Assembly: GCA_029298735.1 (NCBI GenBank)
Contig: JANSLP010000148.1
Span: 1-64,000, forward strand
Source of the DNA: Ophiostoma sp. CBS 140.51
Lineage: Eukaryota > Ascomycota > Sordariomycetes > Ophiostomatales > Ophiostomataceae
Length of the DNA: 64,000 bases
Direction of reading: 5' to 3'
The position numbers and the translations under genes were made by a program. The notes beneath the pieces are model-generated. The model was not told where the DNA came from. It did not search any database and saw only the letters and a program-made list of their open reading frames with translations. Of this stretch, positions 12,011 through 23,165 are shown in pieces (the stretch's first letter is position 1; each line of letters opens with the position of its first letter).

Positions 12011-14053
12011 TCATGATCCTAAACCGATGAGCTCAAACACAACAGGAATGATCTCAACTGCTAGCCATCCGATGCCTGGAGAGTGTCAATAAATAATATT
12101 CAACAAGATAAGACAAAGGAACGAGCTTCACGAGGGACCACTTACCGGTGTACACAATCAGCTTTGTGACAACCTCCACATCGTACCGCACACGCGGCTT
12201 CACCAGCTTCTCAAACATTTCCCGCTCGCCAAGCTCATCTTGCCGGCCCACAAACAGGTCTGGCTCATCAATGCTCGGGTCGTCCTCGGTGTTTAACCGC
12301 GGGAACGCTGTTGTCCCGTGCTGCGGTGGCGCCTCAACCACGGTGCCCTGGCCCATCATCTCCTCAAACTGGGCCAGCGAGTTTTTTCGCACAACCGACG
12401 CGGACCGCCCCTTGCTCTCCCGGTCGTTGGCTGCGTTACTGACACTGAAACCGCTGGTGGCGCCGGTGGTGGTAGCGCTCGTGGGCTGTGTCGCCTCGCC
12501 ATTACCGACGGACACGGCCGACGCATTTGCTGCCTCGGCCTGCTCGCCGCGCAAATCATAAAAGCTGCTCTTGCTGCGGACGCTGCCCTGGCTGCCGATG
12601 CTTTCGCGCCGGCGGCGCTCACGGTAGGCAAGCGTCTCGTATGCGTCGGCAGCACTCTGTGGACCGATGCTGATGGACCGGCCGCGGCGTGCGTTGCGGA
12701 TATTACGCACCATTATGGGAATATCGCTGACGCTGGGGATGACGTTGTCGGTGCGCAGCATCAGAACCTCGGGGATCTTGCCGTACTCGCTGGCCTGAAC
12801 GAAGAAACGACGCGGCAGGTTGAGGCCATGGGTCTCAATAATTCGGAACAGGAACGGCAGGACCTTGAGCAGCGTGGGCTTCATGACCTCGCGCCATGCA
12901 AAGACGATGAGCACGCCAAACACAACACGGGCAAGCGCAATAGGCCAGCTGGGCGAAGCGATGCCACCAGGAAGCAGCGAAAAGGCGTCGCGGAGGCGGC
13001 CGATATGCCACGTGCCGATCTCGAGACCGATCATAACGCCCGCAAAAGCCACCGAGTCGTCAAAGCACGGGCAGTCATCGGCCGGCTCAGGGTGGATGCG
13101 CACAAGGACAATAATGACGAGGGCAGCGGTAATAGGTGCCCACCAGGAGCTCTGCAGCATATACGTATCGAGCGCGGGTGCCCAGTAGAACTCGATCCAG
13201 CTGATGACGGCGCCAAGGGCGCTGCCAAAGATGACGTCGAAGAAACCGTGCATGCCACAGTACAGCCGGCCGACAATGATGGAAAATGCGTAAAAGTAGC
13301 TGAGACACTCGAGGAAGAACTTGGTGGACGGCGCAAAGTCGGACCCGCTGAGCATAAGGACGGCATAAACGGCGACGGATACGGCATTTGTTGAGTGTGT
13401 TGACGGAAAGCCGTACTCTAGCGCTACCGAGTCAGACATGGTGATACGGTGAAGGGGAGGCGATAGTGGCCGGGGCAGCGAGCACATGTCTTTGATGAAG
13501 CCACTGAAGAAGACTCCCGAAGCGAGAATGTGAACGAGGCTGAGAGATAGTTAGCTTGTGTATCTTATATGGCGAACATTCCCTCCAGTTTCACTCCGCA
13601 ATATTTAACATACCCTTTTCCAAACTTCTGGTAGTCAAACCAGAACAGCATGGGCAACCCAATCATGAAGAAGGTGTGTGTACCGAGGTTGGCTGTGATC
13701 GCAAAGTAGCTGTCTAGCGCTGGCGAGCGCATTTTGTTCTGGAAATACGCCAGGTACGGCGTCTCCCAACGCACCAGGGGCAGCAACCGTTGGCGCAGCC
13801 GGTACCGCCATTTTGGCAGGGCGCGCTTATCTGAGGCATGTCAGTTCTCCCGTTCTGTCTGCTGCACATGTCGCAGTCCCTATCCACGTGGTCACTCACA
13901 ATGGTCTAAACTCCTCAAGCCAGCGTCCACCACGTCCTTGTCGCTATGGCCGTGGCCCTCATGTCCGCTTTCCTGGCCAACCTTGATCGTTGGGATATCA
14001 GCCGCCGCGCCGCCGCGCCCTGCGCCATTGTATGATGCTGTTGCGCCGCCCAT
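12011..14053 (-). CDS. LCB3: Sphingoid long-chain-base-1-phosphate phosphatase
   Basis: Exons 13900-14053, 13614-13830, 12146-13539 and 12011-12075 give 609 residues. It is a PAP2-superfamily ER membrane enzyme that dephosphorylates dihydrosphingosine/phytosphingosine 1-phosphate. All three lipid-phosphatase signatures are present: K140-x6-R147-P148, PSTH at 169-172 and R215-x5-H221 followed by D225. Many hydrophobic segments surround them. The last exon restores a conserved membrane C-terminus (GIGWLAVEIIPVV); reading through the 70-bp intron would give a poorer end. Yeast Lcb3 is near 400 residues. The extra length is a Ser/Arg-rich cytosolic loop with basophilic-kinase-type sites (RRGRSIS, RRRRESIGS, RKNSL). 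It is head-to-head with the reductase at 15185. Confidence 0.9.
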
Positions 14054-15184
14054 TTGTCGTGGCAGCGGCTGCAGCCTGGCGTGTCGAGGCAGGATGGAAG
14101 ATTGGTCAGTCGAGATCGGTCGTGGAAAGATCGCCGTCGAAAAGAAGGTAGGGGGTTCAAGTCGAGAGGGGGGGATTCGAAGAAATGCAGATGTTCAACG
14201 CACTATATCGTCGTCGATAGGGGTGCCAAGGGTGATAACGTGGCAATCGCAAAAGATCAAAGGAGATTGAGGGACCCCCAAGGTAGTATCGTGGGGGAGG
14301 GGAGAGGGGCATCGACTCGAGAGATAGAAAAGGCCGTGTGTTTCTCTGGGGTAAACGAGAAACAGGGAAAGTCGAGTTTGAGTTTGTTAAGCCATCGATT
14401 GTTGGTTCTTTTTGGCAGCTGTGCACACAAGATGCAAAAAGATGCTGAGGACCGAGTCGAATGGCGGAAAGGAAGGACCGACCGAGGTACAGAACGTATG
14501 ATGTCAAGAACCAAAAGACCGACAGTAAAGGAGAAGGGGCGAAGGCGATGCTCTTGCCGACGTGAGCTCTTGCAAGATATAAGAGCAAGAAAGAAGAAGG
14601 AGCGATGGGCCAGCGACGTGGGCGAAAGAGGGAAGCCGAAATTCAAAAAGTGAGATGGGATTTGAAGTTGAAAGGAAGGTGCGTACACAATTGCCCGCGG
14701 AAGGAATCTAAGAAGGAACGCCAATTCGCACATGCGCCGTGGGATGCTGTGAATTTTTTGGTGGCTACGACCAGCCGCCCCCATCTAAGATCCTCAAAGA
14801 TGTGCCATATCGGCCAATAGGACAGCACTAAGAGGCTGTACAAACCCCTGGAACGGCGGAGGATAAAAGGTGGTTTCGCGGTGGTAAAAAAAGGGGGGAA
14901 CATTAGCGCATTTTGTCTGCCCGCGTCGAGAGTGGAAGACGGTCTTGGGGCTTTTAGCGGGTCGAGGCAGGTGCAACCAATGCGAAGCTCGAAGCTCGGC
15001 AGGCAGGAGCTTGTGTTGGCCGTTTTTTCGGCCTTGCCTCTTTCAAAAAAATGGTCTTTCATGGAATGAAAAGCAAAGACGAAAAAGCTGCGACAAAAAA
15101 GCAACGATGTAATAACACTGACATACGACATTGGCCCAGCTTGAACGTTACAACATACACAACACACACACACGCACACACAAA
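14054..15184. other. Divergent promoter region, LCB3 / OAR1-like
   Basis: Shared 1.1-kb upstream region with no supported coding frame. A CCAAT box lies at 14814-14818. A CA-rich tract (about 15153-15183) makes the immediate leader of the reductase gene. Confidence 0.55.
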
Positions 15185-16608
15185 ATGAGAATATCACTGT
15201 CCATACGACCGCGGCTGGCGGCTGCACCATGGAGAGCACACACATTCACAGCTGGCTTTATGCAGAGCCGTAGCTACAGCGATGACCGAGGAATTAACGG
15301 CAGCATTAAGATCAACGAAAATAGCATCGCCAACCCCGACATGAGCCAAAAATCTGGCGACGGCAGTGCCGCCGGCGCATTTGAGCCTCTGTCGAGAACA
15401 TCGGCCGTAGCCTCAAGGCGACACTGGCTCGTGGACAAGAATGCCATTGTCACAGGTGGCAGCCGCGGCATTGGTGAGGCCATTGCCATCCGCTTGGCTC
15501 AAGAAGGTGTCCGATGCACTGTGGTCGGGCGCGACGAATGGGCATTGAAGAACGTGGTGAAGCGCCTTGACTACTGGTACGAGCAGGGACTTCACGGCGG
15601 GCCAGCACCCAAAAGATCCCCGATACGCATGCTGGATGGCGCGTCTCCCAATGTGCACTCTTACGTAGTGGGTGATGTTCGAGACGAGGACTTGTGGCCC
15701 GGCCTGTTTAAAGATGTTTGTTCTCTTCCCTCGCTCTGCTTTTGCATCGTTCATTGTGTCTACTCACACACCCAGAAAAACATTAGCATTCTTGTCAACG
15801 CAGCTGGTGTGCAGCATACGGCTTTCCTGTCGCGCACCGACCCTGTTGATATGCGTCGCGTGATTGGCACCAACGTCTACGGCACGCTCCTGGCCAGCCG
15901 TGAGGCCATGGTCGGGTGGCTGGCGAACCGCGGTATGGACCGTGTCATTATCAACATTAGCAGCCTGCTCGCGTTCCGGGGTGGCATCGGAGCTGCATCG
16001 TATGCTGCGTCCAAGGCGAGCGTTGTTGCGGCGACTCGCGCCCTGGCCGACGAGGGTAAGTCTCGGGGCATCCGCGCCAATGTCATTGTGCCGGGCTATA
16101 TTGAGACCGATATGACAGATAGTGAGTCTAACCTACTTCTAATTGTTTCGTTTTGTTTGATTTTGTTTGATTTTGTAGTATCCTTGTTTGATTTCTACAC
16201 TATGACCACCCCCCAACGCCCCAATCCTTGATGTCCGCCCACCCTTTTTGTGATAATGGCTGCCCTGCAGCCGTGAATTCGCAAGAAAAAAAAACTAAGG
16301 CACTATCAATACAAATTTGCCGCAAAAGACGGCGGGCACGCTCGCGCATGCAATGCTCAAAACAGTATAAAAAAGCAATGAGCTCGGCTAACAGTACAAT
16401 GCATGGGATGTGGTCACCACCACATCCGTTTTGCTCCCCCTTTCTAGCCATTCAGGAACCTCATAGATCGAGACTGACGAGCCGTATTCCGGCAGGGCGG
16501 TTTGGTTACCCTGCCGAGGTTGCGGACGCCGCCATGTTCCTGATCAACAACAAATACGCAAACAACTGCGTTCTTAACCTCGACGGAGGCCTGAGCGCCA
16601 CTGGCTGA
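15185..16608 (+). CDS. OAR1: Mitochondrial 3-oxoacyl-ACP reductase-like SDR
   Basis: Exons 15185-15715, 15776-16121 and 16448-16608 give 345 residues. It is a classical short-chain dehydrogenase: the cofactor motif TGGSRGIG is at 91-98, NAAG near 185-188, and the catalytic tetrad is N210, S239, Y253, K257. The ending YANNCVLNLDGGLSATG is typical of FabG-like enzymes. The Arg-rich acid-free start (MRISLSIRPRLAAAPWR) looks like a mitochondrial presequence. NADPH-dependent 3-oxoacyl-ACP reduction in mitochondrial type II fatty acid synthesis is therefore the best role; assignment over other SDRs rests on this context. The first intron (60 bp) is in frame and stop-free. The second is long (326 bp) and ends TTTCTAG. 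It is tail-to-tail with UBA2 (234 bp apart). Confidence 0.85.
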
Positions 16609-16842
16609 GCATAGTATAGCAGAGCGGACGAAGATGCAAAGGTGCGGAGAAGAGGGTGACGGAGCTGGCCGCGTCGGCTCGCGCCACAACAAGAAAAGGA
16701 GGAGGATCGACTGAAGCCGGCGCCACCCCTTGCCAAGACCAAGATAGATGTGGCTTCATAATGGCGCGTGTCACTTATATGGCGTATATAGCATACATGT
16801 GCTGTACATTGTGGTATATAGTCCCACAAAGGATGTGGCTGA

Positions 16843-19016
16843 TCAATCGTCAATCACAACAGCATCGGCAGCAGCAGCGGATTGGCTGGGGCCGCCGTTA
16901 GTGGTTGGCGGCGCCACGGGTTTCTGCTCTGGTTCAGCAACCTTGGCCTTCTTTGCCGCTGGCTCTTCATCGCCGTCTTCTCGGGTCCGCTTGTTGGTGC
17001 TGGCCGGCTGGTTCTCTTCTGGGATGATGAGATCGTCGTCGTCGTCAACAGTGAACGGCTGGTTTGAGCTAGAGGCAGCGCCGTTAGTCGCCGGAGCCGG
17101 CTTGGGAGGTGCCTTCTTGGGTTGCTTGGCAATCTTTGCAGAGCCATCTGGATTCCGGTCGCTGAAGCTGACAACAACAAACGGCTTTCCATCAAGAGGC
17201 TTCTCACTATAAACCGAACTTAATGTTAGCATAGACTCCTCTCCCATATGATGTCCCAGCAAATACAACTCCTCCTCTCCTCGTAATACGTACGCGTTTT
17301 GCAGGTTGACGACAACATTGACAAAAGGCTCGCCAGAGTCGTCTGTGACTGTCAGGAACGTGCCGTGGCCGATGCTCAGCTCCGACAGCTTCTTGTCGAG
17401 GTTGTCTGTCTCATCGATGTCGTACAGAATGCCGACCTCGTTGCTGATGACAAACTCGCCCTCGGCGTCAAACTTGAGCTGATCCTTGGCAAAGTCGTCC
17501 ACCAAGTCGCGGAGCGTAATCGTGTCAAAGTCGACGTCGAGGGTGACCTGGAACGCGCTGCACACGGGGCACTCGGGGTTAGGTTTGCGCGGCCGATCTG
17601 AAGCGAGCATGTGGTCGGTCGCATTGGGCGCCAAAAACACCTCTTTGACCGAGTCGTAGTGGCCGCGGAGCACCTTAAACGACTGCAGCACACAGAGACC
17701 GGCCACGATGGCATTTGTGGTGGCAATGGCCGGGATAATGTTGCCGGCCATCTGCTTAACATCAAAGCGCGACTTGCGCTCGATGCCAAACAGCGTCGCG
17801 CGGATGTTGGCGCTGGCCACGACAAAGTTGAGTGTGTCAATGTCGTCCTTGTCAAACTCGATCAGCGCGCCCTCGGATCCTTCGTCGGCCTCCTTGGCGG
17901 CGAGGACACGCTGACAAAGACGGTTAATGCTGTCGTTGAGCACCACGACACTCTCCTCGAGCGTCCAGACCTTTTGGCCGTCGCGCAGCAGCTCCTCCTT
18001 GTTTGCAATCGCCGCCGACGTGGCCTCACGTGCCATAACTTCAGCGAAAGACAGCGGCTTGGGCGGCGTGCGCGTCTTCCACATGTCCTCCATGGACCGC
18101 AGGCGCACCAGGTCGGCCTGGAACACCTTGTCGAAGAGCATCTGCGCGAAGCTGGGCGTGCCAATGGCCTGGCGGATAGCCTTGAGAGCCTGCGACTCCT
18201 TCTTGAGCTCCGCAATCTCGTCGGCGTTTTGCGCGTCGTCCGAGTGGTCAAAGGCCGACTCGTCCTCGCTGTCGCCGTACATCTCGTTCAACAAATAACT
18301 CTTGCCCCAGACGATGCAGTGAATAATCTGGCTGGGCGTGCTGCGGATGGTACACACAGGGAACGACTTGGGCACCTCTTTGGGGCTGCAGTCGTAGCAG
18401 GCCGTGACGCCGCGCTTGATGACCTGGACCTGGCCTAAGAAGCCCGCGGTACCGCTTTCAATTAGAGGCACGCCAGCCGCGAGACACATGCGGTTGACGC
18501 GGCGGCGGGCATCGAGGTTGTCGAGGGCGTTGAAGACGACGGTGAAGCCGGCGAAAAAAGAAACGTCAAACGTCTTGATATCGGCGTGATGGGCTACGAG
18601 GTTGACTAATGGGTTGAACCGCTGGGCGGCATCGCGTGCAACAATGGCCTTGGACTTTTTGATGTGCTCGTGGCGGAAGAGGAACTGTCGATTGAGATTG
18701 GAGAGGTCGATGGTGTCGAGGTCGACAATGTGTACTTCGCGGAAGCCGCACTGGACGAGGGTCTTGAGAAGTTCGCAGCCGATGCCGCCGGCGCCGACGA
18801 GGAGAACGCGGGACTGGAGGAAAGACAGGGTTAGCAAAGAGAGCTTTTATTTGTGGCTGGAAAGTTCACACTCACCTGCTTGACTAGGGCATTCAGGCCG
18901 GGGCCGAATGTGGCCATGTTATGGGAATCACGCGGCGCATTGGGTGTAATCTGAACCTGTGTTGGTCTCGACTGTGTCGCAGGCGCGTTCGCTCGAGCAT
19001 CTACTGCCGTCGCCAT
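16843..19016 (-). CDS. UBA2: SUMO-activating enzyme subunit 2
   Basis: Exons 18876-19016, 17294-18813 and 16843-17206 give 674 residues. It is the catalytic half of the heterodimeric SUMO E1 (with Aos1): it adenylates SUMO, forms a thioester and passes SUMO to Ubc9. Visible are the nucleotide fold GAGGIG (54-59), the DLDTIDLSNLNRQFLFR stretch, zinc-ligand pairs (C186/C189 in CYDC, and CPVC further on) and the catalytic C201 in FPVCTIRSTPSQ. A ubiquitin-fold domain follows. The C-terminus has an NLS-like KRTREDGDEEPAAKKAK. The second intron (87 bp) has a perfect TGCTAAC branch site but is in frame and stop-free, so retention would add 29 residues to the ubiquitin-fold region. Confidence 0.93.
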
Positions 19017-20143
19017 GGCTGTTGTGTGGTGTCACCGATGCTTGGATGTAGAACGGGAGGGATGGTTGAGAAGATAGGAAGCTTGTTGGGCCAGAAATCG
19101 AGGTGGGAGAGAGTGGACGCGAGGTGGCGAGAGAGTGGTCAAAGATGGGGAAAAGTAAAGAAGCAAAGACGAGAAGACGAAAAGACTGAAGGTAAATGTG
19201 ACGACCAGCCTAATGTGTGCTGCAGGCTCGGGCAATGGTGCAGAAGCGTGTTGATGCAGGACTGAAAAAGGCACAATTTCAAAATGGGTAACATGAAAAA
19301 GCGCTGTCGAGCGAGAAAACAAAGGCCCGTGGGGGTGGTAGTATGTAAAAAAGTGACGAGGCGCGAAAGGCCAAAAGACGAGAAGACGAGACCAAAGAAA
19401 GTCTCCGTCCCAAAGGAAGGTGCGTGTCGTCGGTGGTCGTCGCGGTGCTGTCGCGAGTGAATTGCGACTGAGACAGGGCTGGCTACTGCCTGAAAGGGCC
19501 AAAGTGTGCTGGACCGAGGCCAAGAAGGGGCGATCGCAGTGAGTGAAAATCACGGGCAGTTCGTTCGCTCTGTCACGCAGAAACTGAAAGTGGCAGGCAC
19601 GCGCTTGCACAGGCACAGACAGACAGGAAAGGAGCCATGCATGCAAGTGGCGTGCAGGCGTGTAACGGCAGCGTGCTGGTGTTGTTCTTAGCTCCACAAC
19701 TGCCGGCCCGTCACTGAACGTCTACTATTGAGTGCCAGCTGCCAAGGTGAAAAAAGTCGTGTGCCTGCCGCTTCAGGACCGCCTTTTGTGGCAAGAGCAA
19801 GGGTACCGGAAAGACGCCAGTACAAACGGATGACGACCCAACTGGTGAACTTCTTTTCTTTTTTTGACAAAAAAAGGCCAATTGGCAAGTTAACTGTCAG
19901 ATATTTACATTCATGTAAGTGATTTTTTCAGTCTACTTTATGGGAATGCCGTCACTTTGCAAAATACCCTTTGTCACCGGCAAATAGGAGTCACTGAAAG
20001 TCACGGTGAACAAAATCTCGTTGAAAAACAAAGAGTATAAAAGGAAGTAAATGGGTATGAATGGGAATGCCTGGCAATTTTGTCCCCTTACTGCAGTGTT
20101 CAACTCAAATTCTGCTACCTAGACTCTGACACACAAAATCAGG
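19017..20143. other. Divergent promoter region, UBA2 / QNG1
   Basis: Head-to-head intergenic region of 1.1 kb without a supported gene. The frames seen are short and of random composition. Confidence 0.55.
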
Positions 20144-21299
20144 ATGTCTGACGACGAGGCCGACCCAGAGCTGCTTGCCCTGCTGCGGCAGCACTACTTT
20201 GGCAAGCCAACGGTCGACGAGGATGCCGAGACCGGCGTGCTCGAGGGCGCGGAGCATGTATACGACAACTCCATTGACGTGGCACTGGACATGCGGTCGT
20301 GCAAAAATGCTGCCGAGGCGATCCACAGCCAGATGAAGGCCAAGAACTACACAACGTCGACATGGGCCGAGCACGAACTGCATCCAAAGACACGGGATGA
20401 GAGCACGGTGGCCTTCATCTTCACCATGGACCTGCTGAATTTCTCCTTCTGGTCGGAGAAGTCTGAGACTGACCGGTTCGGCATCGACTACCGTGGCAAG
20501 AAGTGGACAGGCTACTGGAGTCTCGTGGCTGCTCTCCAAAGAGCTTTAGAAGAGGGTGAGCAGAAAGCCTCGCAACTGGTGATATCATTGTTTCCAGGCT
20601 AACATTTTAGACATCCCCATTACGTCATCTGACTTTTGGCAGTGCGAGGACGAGTGCGACATGGAAGTCGTGCGCAAGGTGTTCCGGTCGGCGTCGGACG
20701 AAGAGATGCCACTGCTGGCCGAGCGACTCGAGTGTCTGCGTGAGGCCGGCCGTGTTCTGTACGAAAAGTACGAGTGTAGCTTTGTCAACGTCATCAAGTC
20801 AGCCAACGGCTCGGCCACGAAGCTTGTCAATATCCTGGCGCGCGACTTTTCCTGCTTCCGTGACGAGTTCCCTTATGAACACCGTCGCAAGCCTATCCGG
20901 TTCTTAAAGCGGGCACAAATTCTAGTCGCCGAGCTGTGGGCATGCTTCGATGGCAAGGACTACGGCGAGTTCCGTGACATTGACAAGCTGACCATGTTTG
21001 CCGACTATCGCGTGCCGCAGATCCTGCAGTCCATGGGCTGTTTGTACTACAGCCCACCGCTGATGGCAGCGATCCAGGAGAAGCGCCCCATCGAAAGCGG
21101 CGGCAACTGGGAGATGCAGTTGCGGGCATGCAGCATCTGGTGTGTCGAGCTGATCCGGCGGGAGATTTTGCGGCAGCACCCCGAGGCCAAGGTCAATGCC
21201 ATCCTTATTGACTTTTTCCTGTACGACACGATGAAGGAGCTGGAGGCGGCCGGCAAGGACGATATCCCACACCACCGGACGCGGAGCATCTGGTACTAA
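20144..21299 (+). CDS. QNG1: Queuosine 5'-phosphate N-glycosylase (queuosine salvage)
   Basis: Exons 20144-20555 and 20611-21299 (55-bp intron, GTGAGC...TTTTAG) give 366 residues. It belongs to the Q-salvage family (formerly DUF2419; human C9orf64), which releases queuine from queuosine 5'-phosphate so that eukaryotes can reuse the bacterial micronutrient for tRNA wobble modification. Family marks visible are NFSFWSE, the acidic GYWSLVAAL region, the HRRKPIRFLKRAQILVAEL helix and the signature DYRVPQ at 269-274 followed by LQSMG and YYSPPL. Length fits the family. It is probably cytosolic, since no targeting signal is seen. Confidence 0.92.
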
Positions 21300-21674
21300 G
21301 CCGGCCTGGTGCTGGTACACCGGCCGTGTTCGTTTTCTACCCTCTGTTTTTCAATTCTATTCACTACTGGGTCGGCTTCTTGCTCCATCTTTGCGTTGTG
21401 TTTTGTTAGCGATACCACCATAGATTTCAGAGTACCCACTTGCGCAGATTAAAACAAAAGATATCGTATTTTCGCAAGATCCGTCAAGATCTCTGAAGGC
21501 TTTAAATGCAAACGTAGTTTTTGTGAAATGCAGAAAACGAAACACCCATATCCCGGCAGAACATAAAACATAACAATAAAATCAGTAATAATACACCGCA
21601 AAGGCTGCGTACAGCCATGTCGTTGCTTTGTCGTGACATATAACCCATATTCCCTAATACTACCACACTGCCGT
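21300..21674. other. Tail-to-tail 3' UTR region
   Basis: Short AT-rich stretch between two converging genes, with AATAAAATC-type poly(A) candidates near 21570. No gene is seen. Confidence 0.55.
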
Positions 21675-22361
21675 CTATGCCACCACACGAGCATTCAGGA
21701 TATCGTCAAACGACGACCGCTGGATACCCTCGACACCCTTGGCCTCCTCCTTGAGCATCACGGCCAGCACCTCGATCGGTGGTGAAAGGCCAAGACGCTG
21801 TGCCCGCAGCCACCTCGTCTTTCTCTCGATGCCCACGCACGGCTGTTGGTCAGTCAACTGTATTCAAAAAAGAGGGGGGGAAAGGAGACGTTAACTTACC
21901 CCAAATTGTGAACTAACGTCAAAGTGCCGAAGCACCTTCTCGCCCAGATCCAGTCCTTCCTGGTGCACCCGTTTGGCGATTCCCTCGGCCTCAATCGCCC
22001 GCCAGTACCGCCGAACTTGTGCGTCCGAGACGGCGTCGGCGACAATCTCTGCTTGGGGACGGGCAACAATGGCTGGTGCTGCAACCTCGGCCTCCTGTTC
22101 CTCCTCCTCTTCTTCTTCCTCCTCCTCCTCGGCCGGTGCTTCGTCTTGCTCGACTTCGGCCTTGGCCTTTTTATCTTCGAGCTTCTCTTCAACCTCTTCC
22201 TTCTTGTCTTCCTTCTGCTCCTTCTTCTCAACCCCCTTGGCCTTGTCCGTCAGCAGCGCAGCCTCCTTGGCTGACTGCCGTTGCACTGAAGGCTTGGTCA
22301 CTCGATGGTTGAAGCTAAGCGTTGCCTGGCGGCCGCCTGGCACCTTTCTCGTCGTCGGCAT
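21675..22361 (-). CDS. POLD4: DNA polymerase delta subunit 4 (Cdm1/p12)
   Basis: Exons 21900-22361 and 21675-21857 (42-bp intron, GTAAGT...TACAG) give 214 residues. It is the small accessory subunit that stabilises replicative polymerase delta; animals and fission yeast have it and budding yeast lacks it. The family core is at the C-terminus: PCVGIERKTRWLRAQRLGL (160-178), then an Ile/Val-rich helix. The N-terminus begins MPTTRKVPGGRQATLSFNHR; the QATLSF segment resembles a PCNA-binding peptide but is not a full consensus. A long acidic low-complexity tract with 12 consecutive Glu lies in the middle. Upstream in-frame codons exist, but the family start is at 22361. Divergent from GUK1. Confidence 0.88.
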
Positions 22362-23165
22362 TGTGGTGGGTGTGTAAGTGGTTGTAGAGTGTATTAAAGT
22401 CGTAGAATGACTCTCGTTGAGTTTCTCGGTTTGATGTATATCGTTTCGTTGATTCGAAAGTCGTAGAGAGTGATAATGATGGTTTGTGAGAAAAGGCAAT
22501 TCTGCTTTGACAGGCGATACTCTTGCGACCGCCAATGACGCTATATGAATTACGAGCGGGGCCTCAAGAGACCTCTACCGACGCCCTGTACGGAGTGCCA
22601 ATTCCTCTCTAACTCGCTGGCGAGGCAACGCCAAATGTACGGGAAATCACGTGACTTCATTACACTGTAAATGAACTTCATTCTCCGACTCTGTCTTCAA
22701 TACTGACTGTTAGCTCGACCTCCAACACAAGTGCGAAATGTATCACAAGCACTTAAATCGTTGTAAAATACATTTATGTGACTCTGAATAAGTAACAAAT
22801 TCAAATAGTAATTTATTAGTCAAAGGCGGATTGACAACGACTCACCGCACTGCCCCGAAGACTCACCGCCCTTCACCGCCTCCAATTCCCCCGCTGCCAT
22901 TTTTCTGCCAACTTCCTCCTCCGCTAATTCGCATCGACGAAATTCCCCACCCGACCTGCCACTTTCAGCATCTCGGCCTCCTCTTGTTTCGGATACTCCT
23001 TTGATTTTATCCCGTCCTCTCCTTTCTCTATATTTTATGGCTGCGTTGCCCCTCGTCTCTTCTCTCTATCCTCTACGCTCTCTCTGTCCTGGCCCTCGCC
23101 TTCTCCAGCCAAACCGCATCTCGAGCCAACTCATTCGTTTCGGTCGCATAAACCAGCTCAGCACC
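22362..23165. other. Divergent promoter region, POLD4 / GUK1
   Basis: Intergenic region whose right end is in frame with guanylate kinase. An ATG at 23037 would add 43 residues with no acidic residue and a mitochondrial-presequence look. Otherwise it is AT-rich (22700-22850) with no supported gene. Confidence 0.6.

Noticed and set aside
12318..13394. 358-residue open frame on + across LCB3
   Set aside because: It is antisense to the conserved phosphatase exon; the frame is open because of GC-rich codon bias and its composition is not protein-like.
16164..16230. Extra small exon inside OAR1 intron 2 after an internal TTTTGTAG
   Set aside because: Direct splicing from 16121 to 16448 already gives the family length and frame; the extra exon is not needed.
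17611..18438. 275-residue open frame on + across UBA2
   Set aside because: Mirror frame of strongly conserved E1 coding sequence, with no recognisable motifs of its own.
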